Of a DNA stretch of 64,000 nt, positions 46,025 through 56,011 are shown in pieces. The first letter of the stretch is position 1; the number at the start of each line of letters is the position of its first letter. The translations under genes were made by a program, and so were the position numbers. The notes beneath the pieces were generated by a model that saw only the letters and a list, made by a program, of their open reading frames with translations, made no database searches and had not been told where the DNA came from. Source of the DNA: Clarkia xantiana subsp. parviflora (taxonomy: Eukaryota > Streptophyta > Magnoliopsida > Myrtales > Onagraceae); the NCBI GenBank assembly GCA_036873135.1, contig JAPTYO010000013.1:21387901-21451900 (forward strand), given 5' to 3'.

Positions 46025-46628
46025 TGATGGATCTAGGGGATAAATAGTACGGAACATAAACACATGTACATGATTGCTAAACAAATTACACAGCGGAAGA
46101 GTGCACATCCTATTTTTTCGATTATGTGATCCGTAGCCCAGGAACGTCACGAGGGAGTTCAGGATATGTCGAACGGTGTCCTGCGAGAGCTCTGATTCAA
46201 GAGCAATCCACAGGCAATGGTCTCCACAGCAAAGCCTCTTCAATTCAGTAGCTGGATGGATCTCCGGGGTGAATTTCTAGTCATAATTAGGCACCAACTT
46301 GGTGTAGAGGGTGGTTCGGCCGAACCCTATAGAAATTAGGGAGAGGGAATTTCTTTGTGACTACTAAAATTGAGAAATTGATTAATCGCAAGAAATCCCC
46401 TAACACCTCCTATTTATAAGAGGAGGTGCAAAGCCCACCTAGGGCTAATGCATAGCCGACCTAACCTATAGTCAATATTGGGCCTGCCCTTTTGGCCGCG
46501 TATAGCCCATGGGGATTTCGGCCTGACCCGGAATCCTTTATGTGCCATACCCCAAATTAGACTTAGCATGTTGGGCTTATATTAATGCGCTCCCTATTAC
46601 GGCGGCCTATTTACTCTAAATGCCAACA
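46025..46628 (-). repeat. Cop2 right LTR (5' LTR, minus strand)
   Basis: 604 bp, same family and orientation as 30213-30821 but clearly diverged (about 10% by eye). With the PBS on its left it is a 5' LTR. It could be the partner of the left LTR or belong to another copy of the family, since the flanking 5-mers do not match. Confidence 0.82.
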
Positions 46629-46667
46629 GTTTGGCCACATGTGGGTGGCCATGTGCCACCACCTATT

Positions 46668-47418
46668 TGTTAGGTTCTAAGTTTCAGGTCAACGGGCGGT
46701 CGACCTAAACCTTATTCCTCACTAGAGATGTTGCGGATTCGGTGCTCTCGAGTCTTGTCGTCCTAGCCCGTATCTTTCTGTCCTTCGCCTTCTCTTCTCT
46801 TCTCGCCCTGCAAGAGGGGCAATACCAAGCACGGAGGGGGGGGGTGCTTGATGTACCCTCTCCGATGCCTAAGTCAGTACGGTATTTGTAGAGAGATGAA
46901 GCTAGAGAGATGTCAGAGCTAAATTATGCACTTTGCCCAGATGATCAAATGAATGATGGGAGAGCTGTATTTATAGGCAACGGTGTCATTAAGGTGACTT
47001 AATGACATCGTTAACCTTTAAACACAATTAATTATCCCTTAATCACGTAATTAAGACCTTAAGGCACGGAGAGGGTTGGCGGAAATAAACCGAGTATGGG
47101 AGTCGAAAAATGGTGTCGGGGCCCTTGGGGGGGAGGATAATCCGACCCCCAAGGGTAGGGGTTGGGTGTGGCCACCCAACCCCTCCCTAGGGGAGATAGG
47201 GTTGGCCAACCCGATCTCCTCTAGGGGAGGTCGGGTGTGGCCACCCGACCTCACCTAGGTGAGTTTACCTCGGCCCGGACGAGTATTTCGGCCTCGTCCG
47301 GACCGTTGGTGTTTCCGCGGGGTGTTTGGGTCGAAGTTTCGATTTTCAATCATTAACGGGGTGATTAAAATAAAACGATTCGGAAGTCAACGGGTTCAAA
47401 TTGGACGTATATCCATCA
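46668..47418 (-). repeat. Tat4 3' LTR
   Basis: 751 bp from TGTTAGGTTCTAAG to ATATCCATCA on the plus strand. Close to the Tat2 LTR in its ends, its CCGATGCC block (46856-46870) and its TATA motif (about 46969-46980). It has only about two palindromic U3 units (about 47155-47265), against seven in Tat2, and lacks the 24-bp array. Confidence 0.88.
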
Positions 47419-48950
47419 CATGCCCCCGAGTCAACCAATGGCTTGACCCTTGATTGACTCTATTTTAGGATGGTATGACACGCGCAATTTGAAGCCGGGA
47501 TTTTACCTTTTTGTCGGAATACTTACTTACCCATGGATGTGTGTCTCTGACCCTGCCCCCTGCCTTATAAGATAGAGGAATTGCAAACGTTAGAATAGCA
47601 CGGACACGCGTCCAAGCACGTGTCCGTCTGAGATGGAAATAATAAATCTATCCCCGCCATGGGCGTATACTTGAAAAATATATGCTCACATGGGGATGTA
47701 ATACGAATACAGCTAAACGGGTCCATGCTTCAATTTCACGTCGGGGTAAGTCTAAATGGAGAAATTTTTAATTTCGGTCTAAAATTTTTCTAAGTATGGG
47801 ATGCTTAAAAATAAACCCATGGGGTGTTAACTTGAGTGGAAATAAGCCTAACCATAGTCTAAGGGAGGTAAAGATGATAGTTTTCCTTTAACCCTTAGAT
47901 CTCATCTAATTTTAAATGAAGGGTTGTGATTATGTCACTTTAAAAAACCCTACACCTTTTCAAATATATGGAAGAGTAAAGAAATTACCTCACTTAGCCA
48001 CCATTGTCATCTTTTTCCTTTTTCCTCACACTTGGAGACCAAGGGAGGAATTCTTGCACACCAAGGGAGACCAGGAATGCGTAAATGCGAACTACTTATC
48101 AAAATCTGGGGGAGCCGGCCAAAATTCTGGTGGGGGACCAGGAATTCCGACCAGCACGGACGAGGGGAGATCACCGGCACGGCACGGGGCGGTGACGTCG
48201 ACGGCGCGGAGGACCAGCGGAGGACAAGCGGGGGACCAGCGGCGTGGCGGTGACGTCGACGGCGCGGAGGACGGCGACTGAGATTCCGGCGGGTCACGGC
48301 GGAGGCGGGATAAGTGAGCTCCGGTGCGGCTCGGTTCCGTCGGCGACGAAAGGTGATCTCCGGCGAGGGGCTGACTTCCGGCGACTTTCAAACTCGAAAT
48401 CCGGACCCGTTTATCACATCGGGTCGGGTTTTCCAAAGGTCTACTCTTTTCCTTCTCGTTGCCGTGTAAAATGTTGATTTTTGAATTGCCGATATTCGGT
48501 TGCCGATGCTTGAATGAATATGTGATTGCCGTAGATGACCGCCGATTTTGGGGAAATTTTTTTGACCGGTCGTCCGGAGATAGTTTTTTGTCCGATTGAA
48601 CTATTCCCGTTTTAAATTTGATGTCGAGGCGCCATTTATGTGTTGATTTCCGTTGGGGGGCGTAATTGTAATTTTGCCTGGGAACTGATTTTCGGTTTGA
48701 GCAAAATTGTTCGATTTCATCGTTGGGGTGTCTTTGGCGCGTGTTTGTTACCTTTGTCGGATGCCTTTGGATTTTTGTTTGTTGTTTGTCGGATGCTGGG
48801 GTATGCTCGGTCTTTCCGGAAGTTTTCTTGTTCTGACGTCCGTCATGCCGTGGCAGGTACTGTATTCGTGGTGGTGTCCTCGTACGCAGACTCTGCAAAG
48901 GCGTTACATCCTTCGAAGGATGAGTAAGTTTCTCTTTCTTTCTATTCATC
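47419..48950 (+). other. Tat4 PPT, aORF upstream region and leader
   Basis: Starts with the purine tract (minus strand TTGACTCGGGGGCATG). 47419-47850 matches Tat2. An imperfect palindrome lies at 47600-47627. At 48100-48400 a GC-rich run with repeated GACGTCGACGGCGCGGAGGA precedes the aORF. The first exon is probably near 48920 (ATGA|GTAAGT), but I could not join it to the following frame cleanly. Confidence 0.5.
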
Positions 48951-49025
48951 GCATCGCTTTCTTTCCTGCCCTTAGCTTAGTGTCGAAATCTGAGCCGGGG
49001 TGTTAGTCGGAGCCTCATTCGAGCT

Positions 49026-51335
49026 TTGGAATTTCTCGCTGCTTTTGATTTAGGTCTTGCTGCTTTGTCGGAGAACTACCTGACTAGGTCTGACTATAAC
49101 GAGCACGTTACTTTAGGTGATATTTGCCCCTTAGATGAGCCTTTATATCCCTTCCTCCCCTCCTTGGGGAATACCCGCCAGACAGTGACAGAGCCCCCCA
49201 GGGGGAAGGTCGTTGTTTACCCTTCCCAGATTCGATTTGGATTGCGGCTGCCTTATTGCGATGATCTTGTAGAATTGAGTAGGTTCTTTAGGATCTCCCC
49301 TGTGAACCTTGCTCCTAGTGCTATCCGTGTCTAGGTGGGCTTCCGGGTGTTATGCCACTGGTACTCCTGGAAGTACTCACTGGTCTTGTTCCGATGCTTC
49401 TATCGATTCCAGTATCAGAGGAAGATAGGCTTCGCGAGTTTTGTAACTCGCCATCCGCCCCTCAAAGATTCCCGATTTGCTGACTTCGGGTTGAGCGGGG
49501 TCGAGTGGGATACTTCTCTTCGCTTCGTGGTCCGGAGCGATAACTCGGCGAGCCACTGGGCCAAACATTATTTCTTCATTACGGATCGATATGTTACTTG
49601 GTCGGTCTTGAATGAGGATCGGTCAGATGGTTGGCCTGCTTTTGGGGAGTTCTCTTCTACGGATTTAGAGACTATGAAGGCCATCTATGAGGGCAACAGG
49701 ACCCAGTCATACTGCCCCGTGTCCTTAGTGACCGAGACAGATCTTTATGAGGCAGGGATCAGTTTGACTCCTGACTCCGGGGGTTCGGTATGTTACTTAG
49801 TCTTCTCATCTGCATTTACTTTCTGCTTTTCCCTTGTAGGTTGGTTTCACGGGAAAACATATAACGTGCAGGCAGCACCGGTCGATCTGAGCAAGAGGAG
49901 GGCTCCATCTAGCTCTACTCTGAAGAAGTCCCCTATGCTTGGGAAAACTGCTGGGGCCTCTGGTATATTTCCTTCTCTTTGCCTCTTTATGGTATACTTG
50001 TGTTTTTCTTACCTTGTTTTTCTTGCATTGCTAGGGCACTCTCCCCTGGTGACCGAGAGGGTTGTCTCCGTAGGCAAGGGCTCTGGACCTTCTAAGTCCA
50101 AGTCGCGGAGATCCGACTCTGAGGCCGGGGCCTCGGCTGTCAAGAGGAAGAAAGCTGTAGATCCTCCTCCGCCTGTTGTTCGTCCCCCGACCCTGTCTCG
50201 CGACAAAGTGATGGTGGTCGAAGAGGCACCTTCCCGAGCTGACAAGAGGAAGCGGCTTGTTGGTGATGGTGGAGTGGTCACTGGTTCTCCATCCCCTGCC
50301 CCCCAGCCGAGGGCACGGTCGTCAGGTTCGATCTTCTCTATGTCACTGATGCTTATATGTTTGTATTTTCCTTTATCTTGCTTTGTTTGTATAGGTGGGC
50401 CTCCGGCTTTAAGTCGGAAGGATTTCACGCGCCTTACCGACGAGGATATCGTTGGGTCTGAGTGGACTCCTTTTGCTGGGTTGAAGGAGTTCCACCTTGA
50501 TAGCGGGTCTTCCTTGCGCACTCCGGAGGTTGGTATCCGTGTGCTTAGCGGTGCCATCCCTCCTGGTGATCGTGCTGCTCAGCCTAAGTCTCCTGGGGAG
50601 ACCCGGCGTTTCGTTCAGGGTGTACTGTCCCGTTATGTGCCCGTGAGTGGTGTCTCGCTTTCCCCTTTTTACTTTCATGTTGTTGCTTTTCCAGTTACTC
50701 ATCTGTTGTTAAATTGTCAGGGTATGTCTGACATGGTGAACATGTCATCCCTTGTGCTCGAGCTATCCGACGAGAAGAAGGCTCTTGAGGACAGCCAGGT
50801 GTCCCTGAAGGCGGAGCTTGCCACTACCACTGAGAAGGCACGGCTGTCCGATCTGAAGATGGAGGAGCTCAGGGACCAAGTGTCCTTACTTGAGACTACC
50901 GTAGGTAGCTTACGCCGGGAGGCTGAGGTCGCATCTTCACTCCATTCTGAGGAGTTGCGGAAACTTGAGGCAAGGTGCCGGGCAGAGGAGAGGATTGTCG
51001 CAGTTTCTGAGTACAAGCCTTCCTCTGCTTTTACTGCTGACTACAGTGTACGGCTTACTCAGGAGATGAACCAGTTTGGTGAGTATCTTGTTGACCATAT
51101 TTTTCGTATTGATCCTCAGTTTCCGGTTGGCGATCTGGGTGATTTTGGGCCGTACGCTACTGGTTACATGGCTGTCCTTAGGGGTCAGGCTGTTGTTGCA
51201 GACGAGCCTGCCCCTACACAGGTGGATGCTACGCCTGTGGATATTGACACTTCAGATTCTTCCTCCTCTTCCTCTATCTTTGCTGGTGGTTCGGCCTCGG
51301 GGGGTCAGGGGGACTCCCTAGAGGGCTCTGGTTGA
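49026..51335 (+). pseudogene. Tat4 aORF with one nonsense codon
   Basis: Plus-strand frame of 769 codons broken only by TAG at 49332-49334, where Tat1 and Tat3 have Trp (TGG) in the motif APSAIRVW. The core domain follows (YSLVLFRCFYRFQY, HWAKHYFFITDR), then a basic, Ser/Pro-rich middle with NLS-like KRKK and DKRKRL, a coiled coil (about 50730-51000) and the C-terminal GDLGDFGPYAT segment, ending in a Ser/Gly-rich tail. Candidate introns with GT..AG lie at about 49783-49839, 49963-50034, 50326-50394 and 50643-50721. The frame also reads through them. Codon use and length suggest recent function. Confidence 0.75.
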
Positions 51336-51719
51336 CGTATTGACATCTTTCTATCTTTGTATATACGACCATACTCTTTCTCCCCTATGATGGGTTGAGT
51401 ATCTTTTGGGATTTCTGTAGGATTTTGTGTTGCTTTCCTTTTCGTATTGTGTTGTTGGCAGTGTGGGTCACTTGCCTTTAGATGGGTACTTCGTATGCTT
51501 TCGTATGTGTTCCTTTGATCATGGACTCTTCCTTTAGTGTGTTTCCTTTACTTATCCTTCTTTTGTGTTTTTCTTCATGCCATACCTGCTATTTCATCAA
51601 GAAAAAAGATTATGTGTTCTTCTTTTACAATCTTACTTTGAAATTACTTTCTCATGGGATCCTTCTTAGTATGGTGCAATGATCTCTTCTAATGCCCTTT
51701 AAATGGCATGTATGATATT
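51336..51719. other. Tat4 spacer
   Basis: T-rich untranslated DNA after the aORF. It matches Tat2 around 16290-16550 (for example CTCATGGGATCCTTCT). No gene. Confidence 0.6.
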
Positions 51720-52445
51720 GTTAGACCAAAGATACGCTCTTGGTGGGCGTCGAATACTGTTCACGAGATACGCTCCCGGAGGGCACCAGTAGTTAGACCA
51801 AAGATACGCTCTTGGTGGGCGTCGAAACTGTTCGTGAGATACGCTCCCGGAGGGCGTCGAAAATGTTCGCGAGATACGCTCCCGGAGGGCGTCGAAACTG
51901 TTCACGAGATACGCTCCCGGAGGGCACCAGTAGTTAGACCAAAGATACGCTCTTGGTGGGCGTCGAAACTGGTAGTTTGAAATCTTCCTCAAGATACGCT
52001 CTTGGGGGCGTCGAATCTGGTAGTTTGAAATCTACCTCAAGATACGCTCCTGGGGGCGTCGAAGGTCGTAGTTTTAGAAGCTACTCTCAAGATACGCTCT
52101 TGGGGGCGTCGAAATTCGTAGTTTTTGGAAACCACTCTCAAGATACACTCTTGGGTGCGTCGAAGGTCGTAGTTTTAGAAACTACTCTCAAGATACGCTC
52201 TTGGGGGCGTCGAAGGTCGTAGGTTTAGAAACTACTCTCAAGATACGCTCTTGGGGGCGTCGAAGGTCGTAGTATAAAAACTACTCTCAAGATACGCTCT
52301 TGGGGGCGTCGAAGGTCGTAGTATAAAAACTACTCTCAAGATACGCTCTTGGGGGCGTCGAATCTGTTCGCGGGATAGGCTCCCGGAGGGCACAGGGCTC
52401 GTAGTTTTAGAACTACTCTCAAGATGCGCTCTTGGTGGCGTTGAA
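51720..52445. repeat. GATACGCTC-type tandem array in Tat4
   Basis: Units with AAGATACGCTCTTGGGGGCG alternate with GTCGTAGT..ACTACTCTC spacers. At the left end are units with ACGAGATACGCTCCCGGAGG. It is the same family as 16560-17410 in Tat2, but the left-end units and copy number differ. Confidence 0.88.
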
Positions 52446-52713
52446 GGTGTTGTTGACTTGGTGTCGTATCTGTGTAAGGATAACTCAATGATTATATCAG
52501 CACATTCATTGGAAAATACTTTTTGGGTGACTCCTACTCCCTTAGGAGCATTCATGTTTTTGGTACACATGGGATGCTTTGAGTGGATCAAGACACCCTT
52601 TGGAGGAAATCAAAGATAGTTGTAGAGTTGGAGTAACTTTTTGAGTTCTCCTTCTCAAAAGTTGTTTTTGGAAAACTTAGAATGCTTGAACATGCAAAGT
52701 GCTAAATATGAAA
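52446..52713. other. Tat4 spacer before gag
   Basis: Short untranslated stretch between the repeat array and the gag2 stop codon. Nothing recognisable. Confidence 0.5.
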
Positions 52714-53911
52714 CTAAGGATATGGGGTGGTGAGTTTGTCTGTTGCCACGTACTCCCTTAGGCCTCCATTATAAATCATCTCCTCCACTTCTATCTTCAG
52801 CACCATGCAGTCATTAGTTTGATGCCCCCGGGTCCCATGGTACTCACACCAACTCTGTGCATCTCTTCCTAGGAAGGCCTTGCCCTCCTCCTTGCATGTG
52901 GGTAGTTCTTTCTTGAGGTACTTCTGAAAAATTTCTTCTATCTTCACTGTGAGGGGTGTGAATTTGAAATTTACACCTCCTTCCAGCGTGTCAGTCTCTC
53001 TTTCTTTTCCCAAGACTTCTTCCGATTGCTCCATCTCCTTTGCAAATGCCTTGTCCAGTTTCTCTTTGAGTTCTCTCATTGTGCTTGTCATGACCATTTC
53101 ATAGAGCCCTCCATAGGCTTCGAATGAGGTTGGATGCATGTTTCGAAGGAAGGCTCTGACGGCCTCTCTTCTTGTGATGTCCATGTTGGCACCATAATTG
53201 AAGAATCTCTCAAAGTAGCTTGACATGGACTCCCCCGGCATTTGTTTGATGTCATCTATGTGTCGGAAACCTCTTATGATGGAGTCCCTTGTTCTCTTTC
53301 CTTCTACACTCTCTGGCTGCCAAGGTATGCTTGTTACCTTTACAGCCTTGCTCATGTGTCTCTTCTTAGCCCTTCCTTGAAAAAGCTGCCTGCTCAGGCG
53401 GAGTGCAACTCCGTTCTTCATCTTTCTTTGCCTTTGTCTCCTCATCACCTTCTTTTTGTCTTGGTTGGCCCCTATCATGACCATTGCCACTGTGTCTGTC
53501 TTGTGTGATCCACGTCTCATGGAGTTGACGTAGCACTGCCTTGCAGTGCGTTGATCACCCAAGACTTCTCCAATTCCATTCTCAGTGATGTATTTCAGCT
53601 TCTGATGCACGGTAGACGGCACGATTTCGTATGGATTTATGGTTGTTCTTCCTAAGATCCCATTGTAGGCTCCCAGGCTTTCAACCACTAAGAAGTTAAC
53701 ATTCGTCTTCAGCTGTGTCCATCCTTGGCCCATGGTCACTGGCAGGGTTATCATTCCCAGGGGGTAACTTGTTGCCCCTGAGAAGCTAACCAGAGGGAAG
53801 TTGACTGGTTTGATGTCTGCCTTCGTTTTTCCTATTTCTTCTAGGACCCTTAGGCTTAGGAGGTCTGCCGAGCTGCCCCCATCTACCAGTATTCTCTTTA
53901 CATCAAAGTTA
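52714..53911 (-). pseudogene. Tat4 protease-gag2 polyprotein, N-terminus missing
   Basis: Minus-strand frame open from the truncation point to a stop at 52714. It shows the protease motif VDGGSSADLL (about 53890-53860), GRTTINPYEIVP (about 53650), QCYVNSM (about 53525), a basic linker, a gag-like domain (about 53260-53000, ESMSSYFERFFNYGANM, REAVRAFLRNM), and a knuckle CEYHGTRGHQTNDC (about 52865-52820). In Tat1 the RT starts shortly after the equivalent of CYVN. Here a second gag-like domain follows and the frame ends, as in Tat3. The upstream gag and first knuckle are lost with the 5' truncation. Confidence 0.85.
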
Positions 53912-54106
53912 TGTATATATCAGTCTTTAAAAAAAAAAAAAATAGTAATTATTTGTTATTATTATTTATTCATTTATGAATTTGTTTTTTTAACATACAA
54001 AAAACTTGTTAAAATTTGCAGATTTTATAACTGAATTTGTAAAGATGTGATTTAATTAGGAAATTCTAACTAAAAATACACACAATTAATATAAATCTAA
54101 TTAGTA

Positions 54107-54137
<31 letters not shown>

Positions 54138-54713
54138 GATAAAAGTAACAACATCATAACAAGTAAGTTTCTCACCCCATTATCTACCTGGTTTCTGTTT
54201 CTATTTTTCAAGTTTATAAAAAAAAAATTCACACTATCCGTCATTACTCTATCTCTTGAACTTATTAATAACTTTGTTTGAAGTGAATAAAGTGCATGTT
54301 TGTTTGGTTGCAAATAATCATTCTTTATTGAGATATTTTTAAGGTTGTGAATATTCTAAATTTCTAATACTATTATATTGCAATTAAACATGCTAATTTG
54401 CATAAACAAGTAATTTTATGCATGTGCAGCCTTTGATAAATAAATCAATTTTTTTAAAAAAATAAAAATAAAAAAACTTGGTTAGCACTGCAAGTACTTT
54501 TTGCTTATAAATTTCTATTTGACAATGTGCGTGAAATGAGTCAATTTTTATTACCAAAGTTGATTTGATAAACCATTACAATATATGACTTGCAATGCAC
54601 ATTCCTATATAGTTGCTGACATCAATTTGATTGATGTTCATATGGATGTTGTGTGCGTGCACATATATAGTGGGTAGGGATACAATTGCACAATTTGAAG
54701 TTGGGTATTTTGA
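53912..54713. other. AT-rich host DNA
   Basis: A poly-A/T run (53930-53942) marks the Tat4 truncation point. A (CTAT)n microsatellite lies at about 54111-54138. Otherwise AT-rich with no supported gene. Confidence 0.6.
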
Positions 54714-54985
54714 CATAGATTTGCAGATCTGTCTTATAGGTGCCATAACACCATGCATTTACTTTACTTGGAGATGTAATGTCCCATTTACGGGTTAAAG
54801 CTAGATCACCAGCTGAAATTAAGCTGAATAAGGGGATCCTATAAGCTTGATGTACTTTGGCATAGATTTGCATGTCTATCTTTCAGGTGCCCAACTCCAC
54901 GTGCTTCTGCATTTTCTTTACTCTGAGATGTAATGTCTCATTTATGGGCTAAAGCAAGATCACAAACTGAAATTAAGCCGAGTGA
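54714..54985. repeat. Diverged tandem duplication, about 147-bp period
   Basis: 54714-54845 and 54861-54985 align with several mismatches: CATAGATTTGCA, GAGATGTAATGTC and GAAATTAAGC occur in both at the same spacing. It is an old local duplication of host DNA. Confidence 0.6.
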
Positions 54986-55152
54986 GGGTGATCTCATTAG
55001 CGGCGATTGCTTACGGTGTCAATAAAAATGTTGAGAATAAGTTTTTAGAGTCACTTATGTGTGCCAGTAAACGTAGTAGTGCACTTACTGAGAATCTCCA
55101 TTTTCTTAAGGTTGATTCGCTAGATGAATTTTCAACTTCTGTTTTGGTTTAA
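54935..55152 (+). other. Exon-like open stretch left of Cop3
   Basis: A plus-strand frame of about 70 codons ends at a TAA at about 55150-55152. It includes SLAAIAYGVNKNVENKF and SALTENLHFLKVDSLDEF and has a composition like real protein. A pyrimidine-rich tract and AG (about 55209) lie just before the Cop3 insertion site. It could be the remnant of a host gene, but I recognise no family. Confidence 0.25.
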
Positions 55153-55234
55153 TTTTCCATGTTTAATTTACTTTTTAACCTTATTTATTTTTCGATGCTC
55201 AACATTTAAGCTTGCAAAGGATACATGAAAAAGC

Positions 55235-56011
55235 TGTTAGACAATTTGGGCTCATTTTTATTAAACTTTACTTAGGCTAGTTTTTTTTTTTTTTGGCTAA
55301 GTTAAATTATTTTGTACAAGCCCATTGTATTTACTTTAGCCAAGTCCAAATTGTTTTAGTGAATGAAATTTGTGGAAACACTTTGTACCACATCGAATAG
55401 TTTCATCTCCTCCTCCATTCTCCTCTCCTATATAAAGGAGTCTTCCTCTTCACTTTTTAACACAATGAGAAATGGAACCTCTTCCTTCTTAGTTGAATAT
55501 TCAATTTTTCGGAACCCATAATCTTGGGATTCAATTATATTTTCTCATCCTCTGTTCTTCGTGTTGACGAATGCAGAGTTCTTCTAGGTTGATTTCGACT
55601 TATGTCGTGTCCGACCTTTCTAGGTATTTTATTTATAGACGTTGTCGTCAGCTTTCATGTTCTTTGTTGAGTTCATGTATCGTGATTTCGGTTCGGTCGA
55701 ACGTGTTGCATGCATAACACGATTCGATGACACTGTTGAATCCTGGGAGGTGATCGACCCTTGTATAAACCCTTTTGCATAACCCGAGGGTGGGGAGGGG
55801 GCGAAATTGCCTTAAGGAGACCGTGATCCACACGGGCCTCAGTATAAAAATACGTATTCGTTTTCGTGTCGAATTTTACGTACAATTTCGATGTGACCTA
55901 TATCTTGCATGCTAATTGGAGGAATTACTTGTAAGTAACCAAGATTTGACTAATTGCATTTTGGTCCTTGGACTTTATAAATTTGCATATATACCCTCAA
56001 TATTTCCAACA
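55235..56011 (+). repeat. Cop3 5' LTR
   Basis: From TGTTAGACAATTTGGG to TATTTCCAACA. TATA motif CCTATATAAAGGAG at about 55427-55440. The following bases (ATCTTAAAGC) are not a clear tRNA-Met site, so the PBS is either degraded or of another type. Confidence 0.9.

Larger units (their letters stand above)
46668..53911 (-). mobile_element. Tat4: Tat2-related non-autonomous element, 5' truncated
   Basis: The 3' LTR (46668-47418), PPT and following 430 bp match Tat2. Next come an aORF (plus strand), a GATACGCTC repeat array and a protease-gag2 segment on the minus strand. The sequence stops matching at about 53911, just upstream of the protease active site. The 5' LTR, PBS and gag N-terminus are therefore missing and no TSD can be scored. 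No RT, RNase H or integrase is present. Less decayed in its coding parts than Tat2. Confidence 0.85.

Noticed and set aside
45815..46243. A 142-codon minus-strand frame with a hydrophobic Leu/Val-rich segment
   Set aside because: It crosses the Tat3 LTR, the Cop2 PBS and the Cop2 LTR. The hydrophobic part is the complement of an AAG/GAAG-rich run.
48092..48949. A 285-codon minus-strand frame in the Tat4 leader
   Set aside because: Low-complexity Arg/Pro/Ser/Thr-rich translation of a GC-rich stretch, antisense to the aORF, with no recognisable domain.
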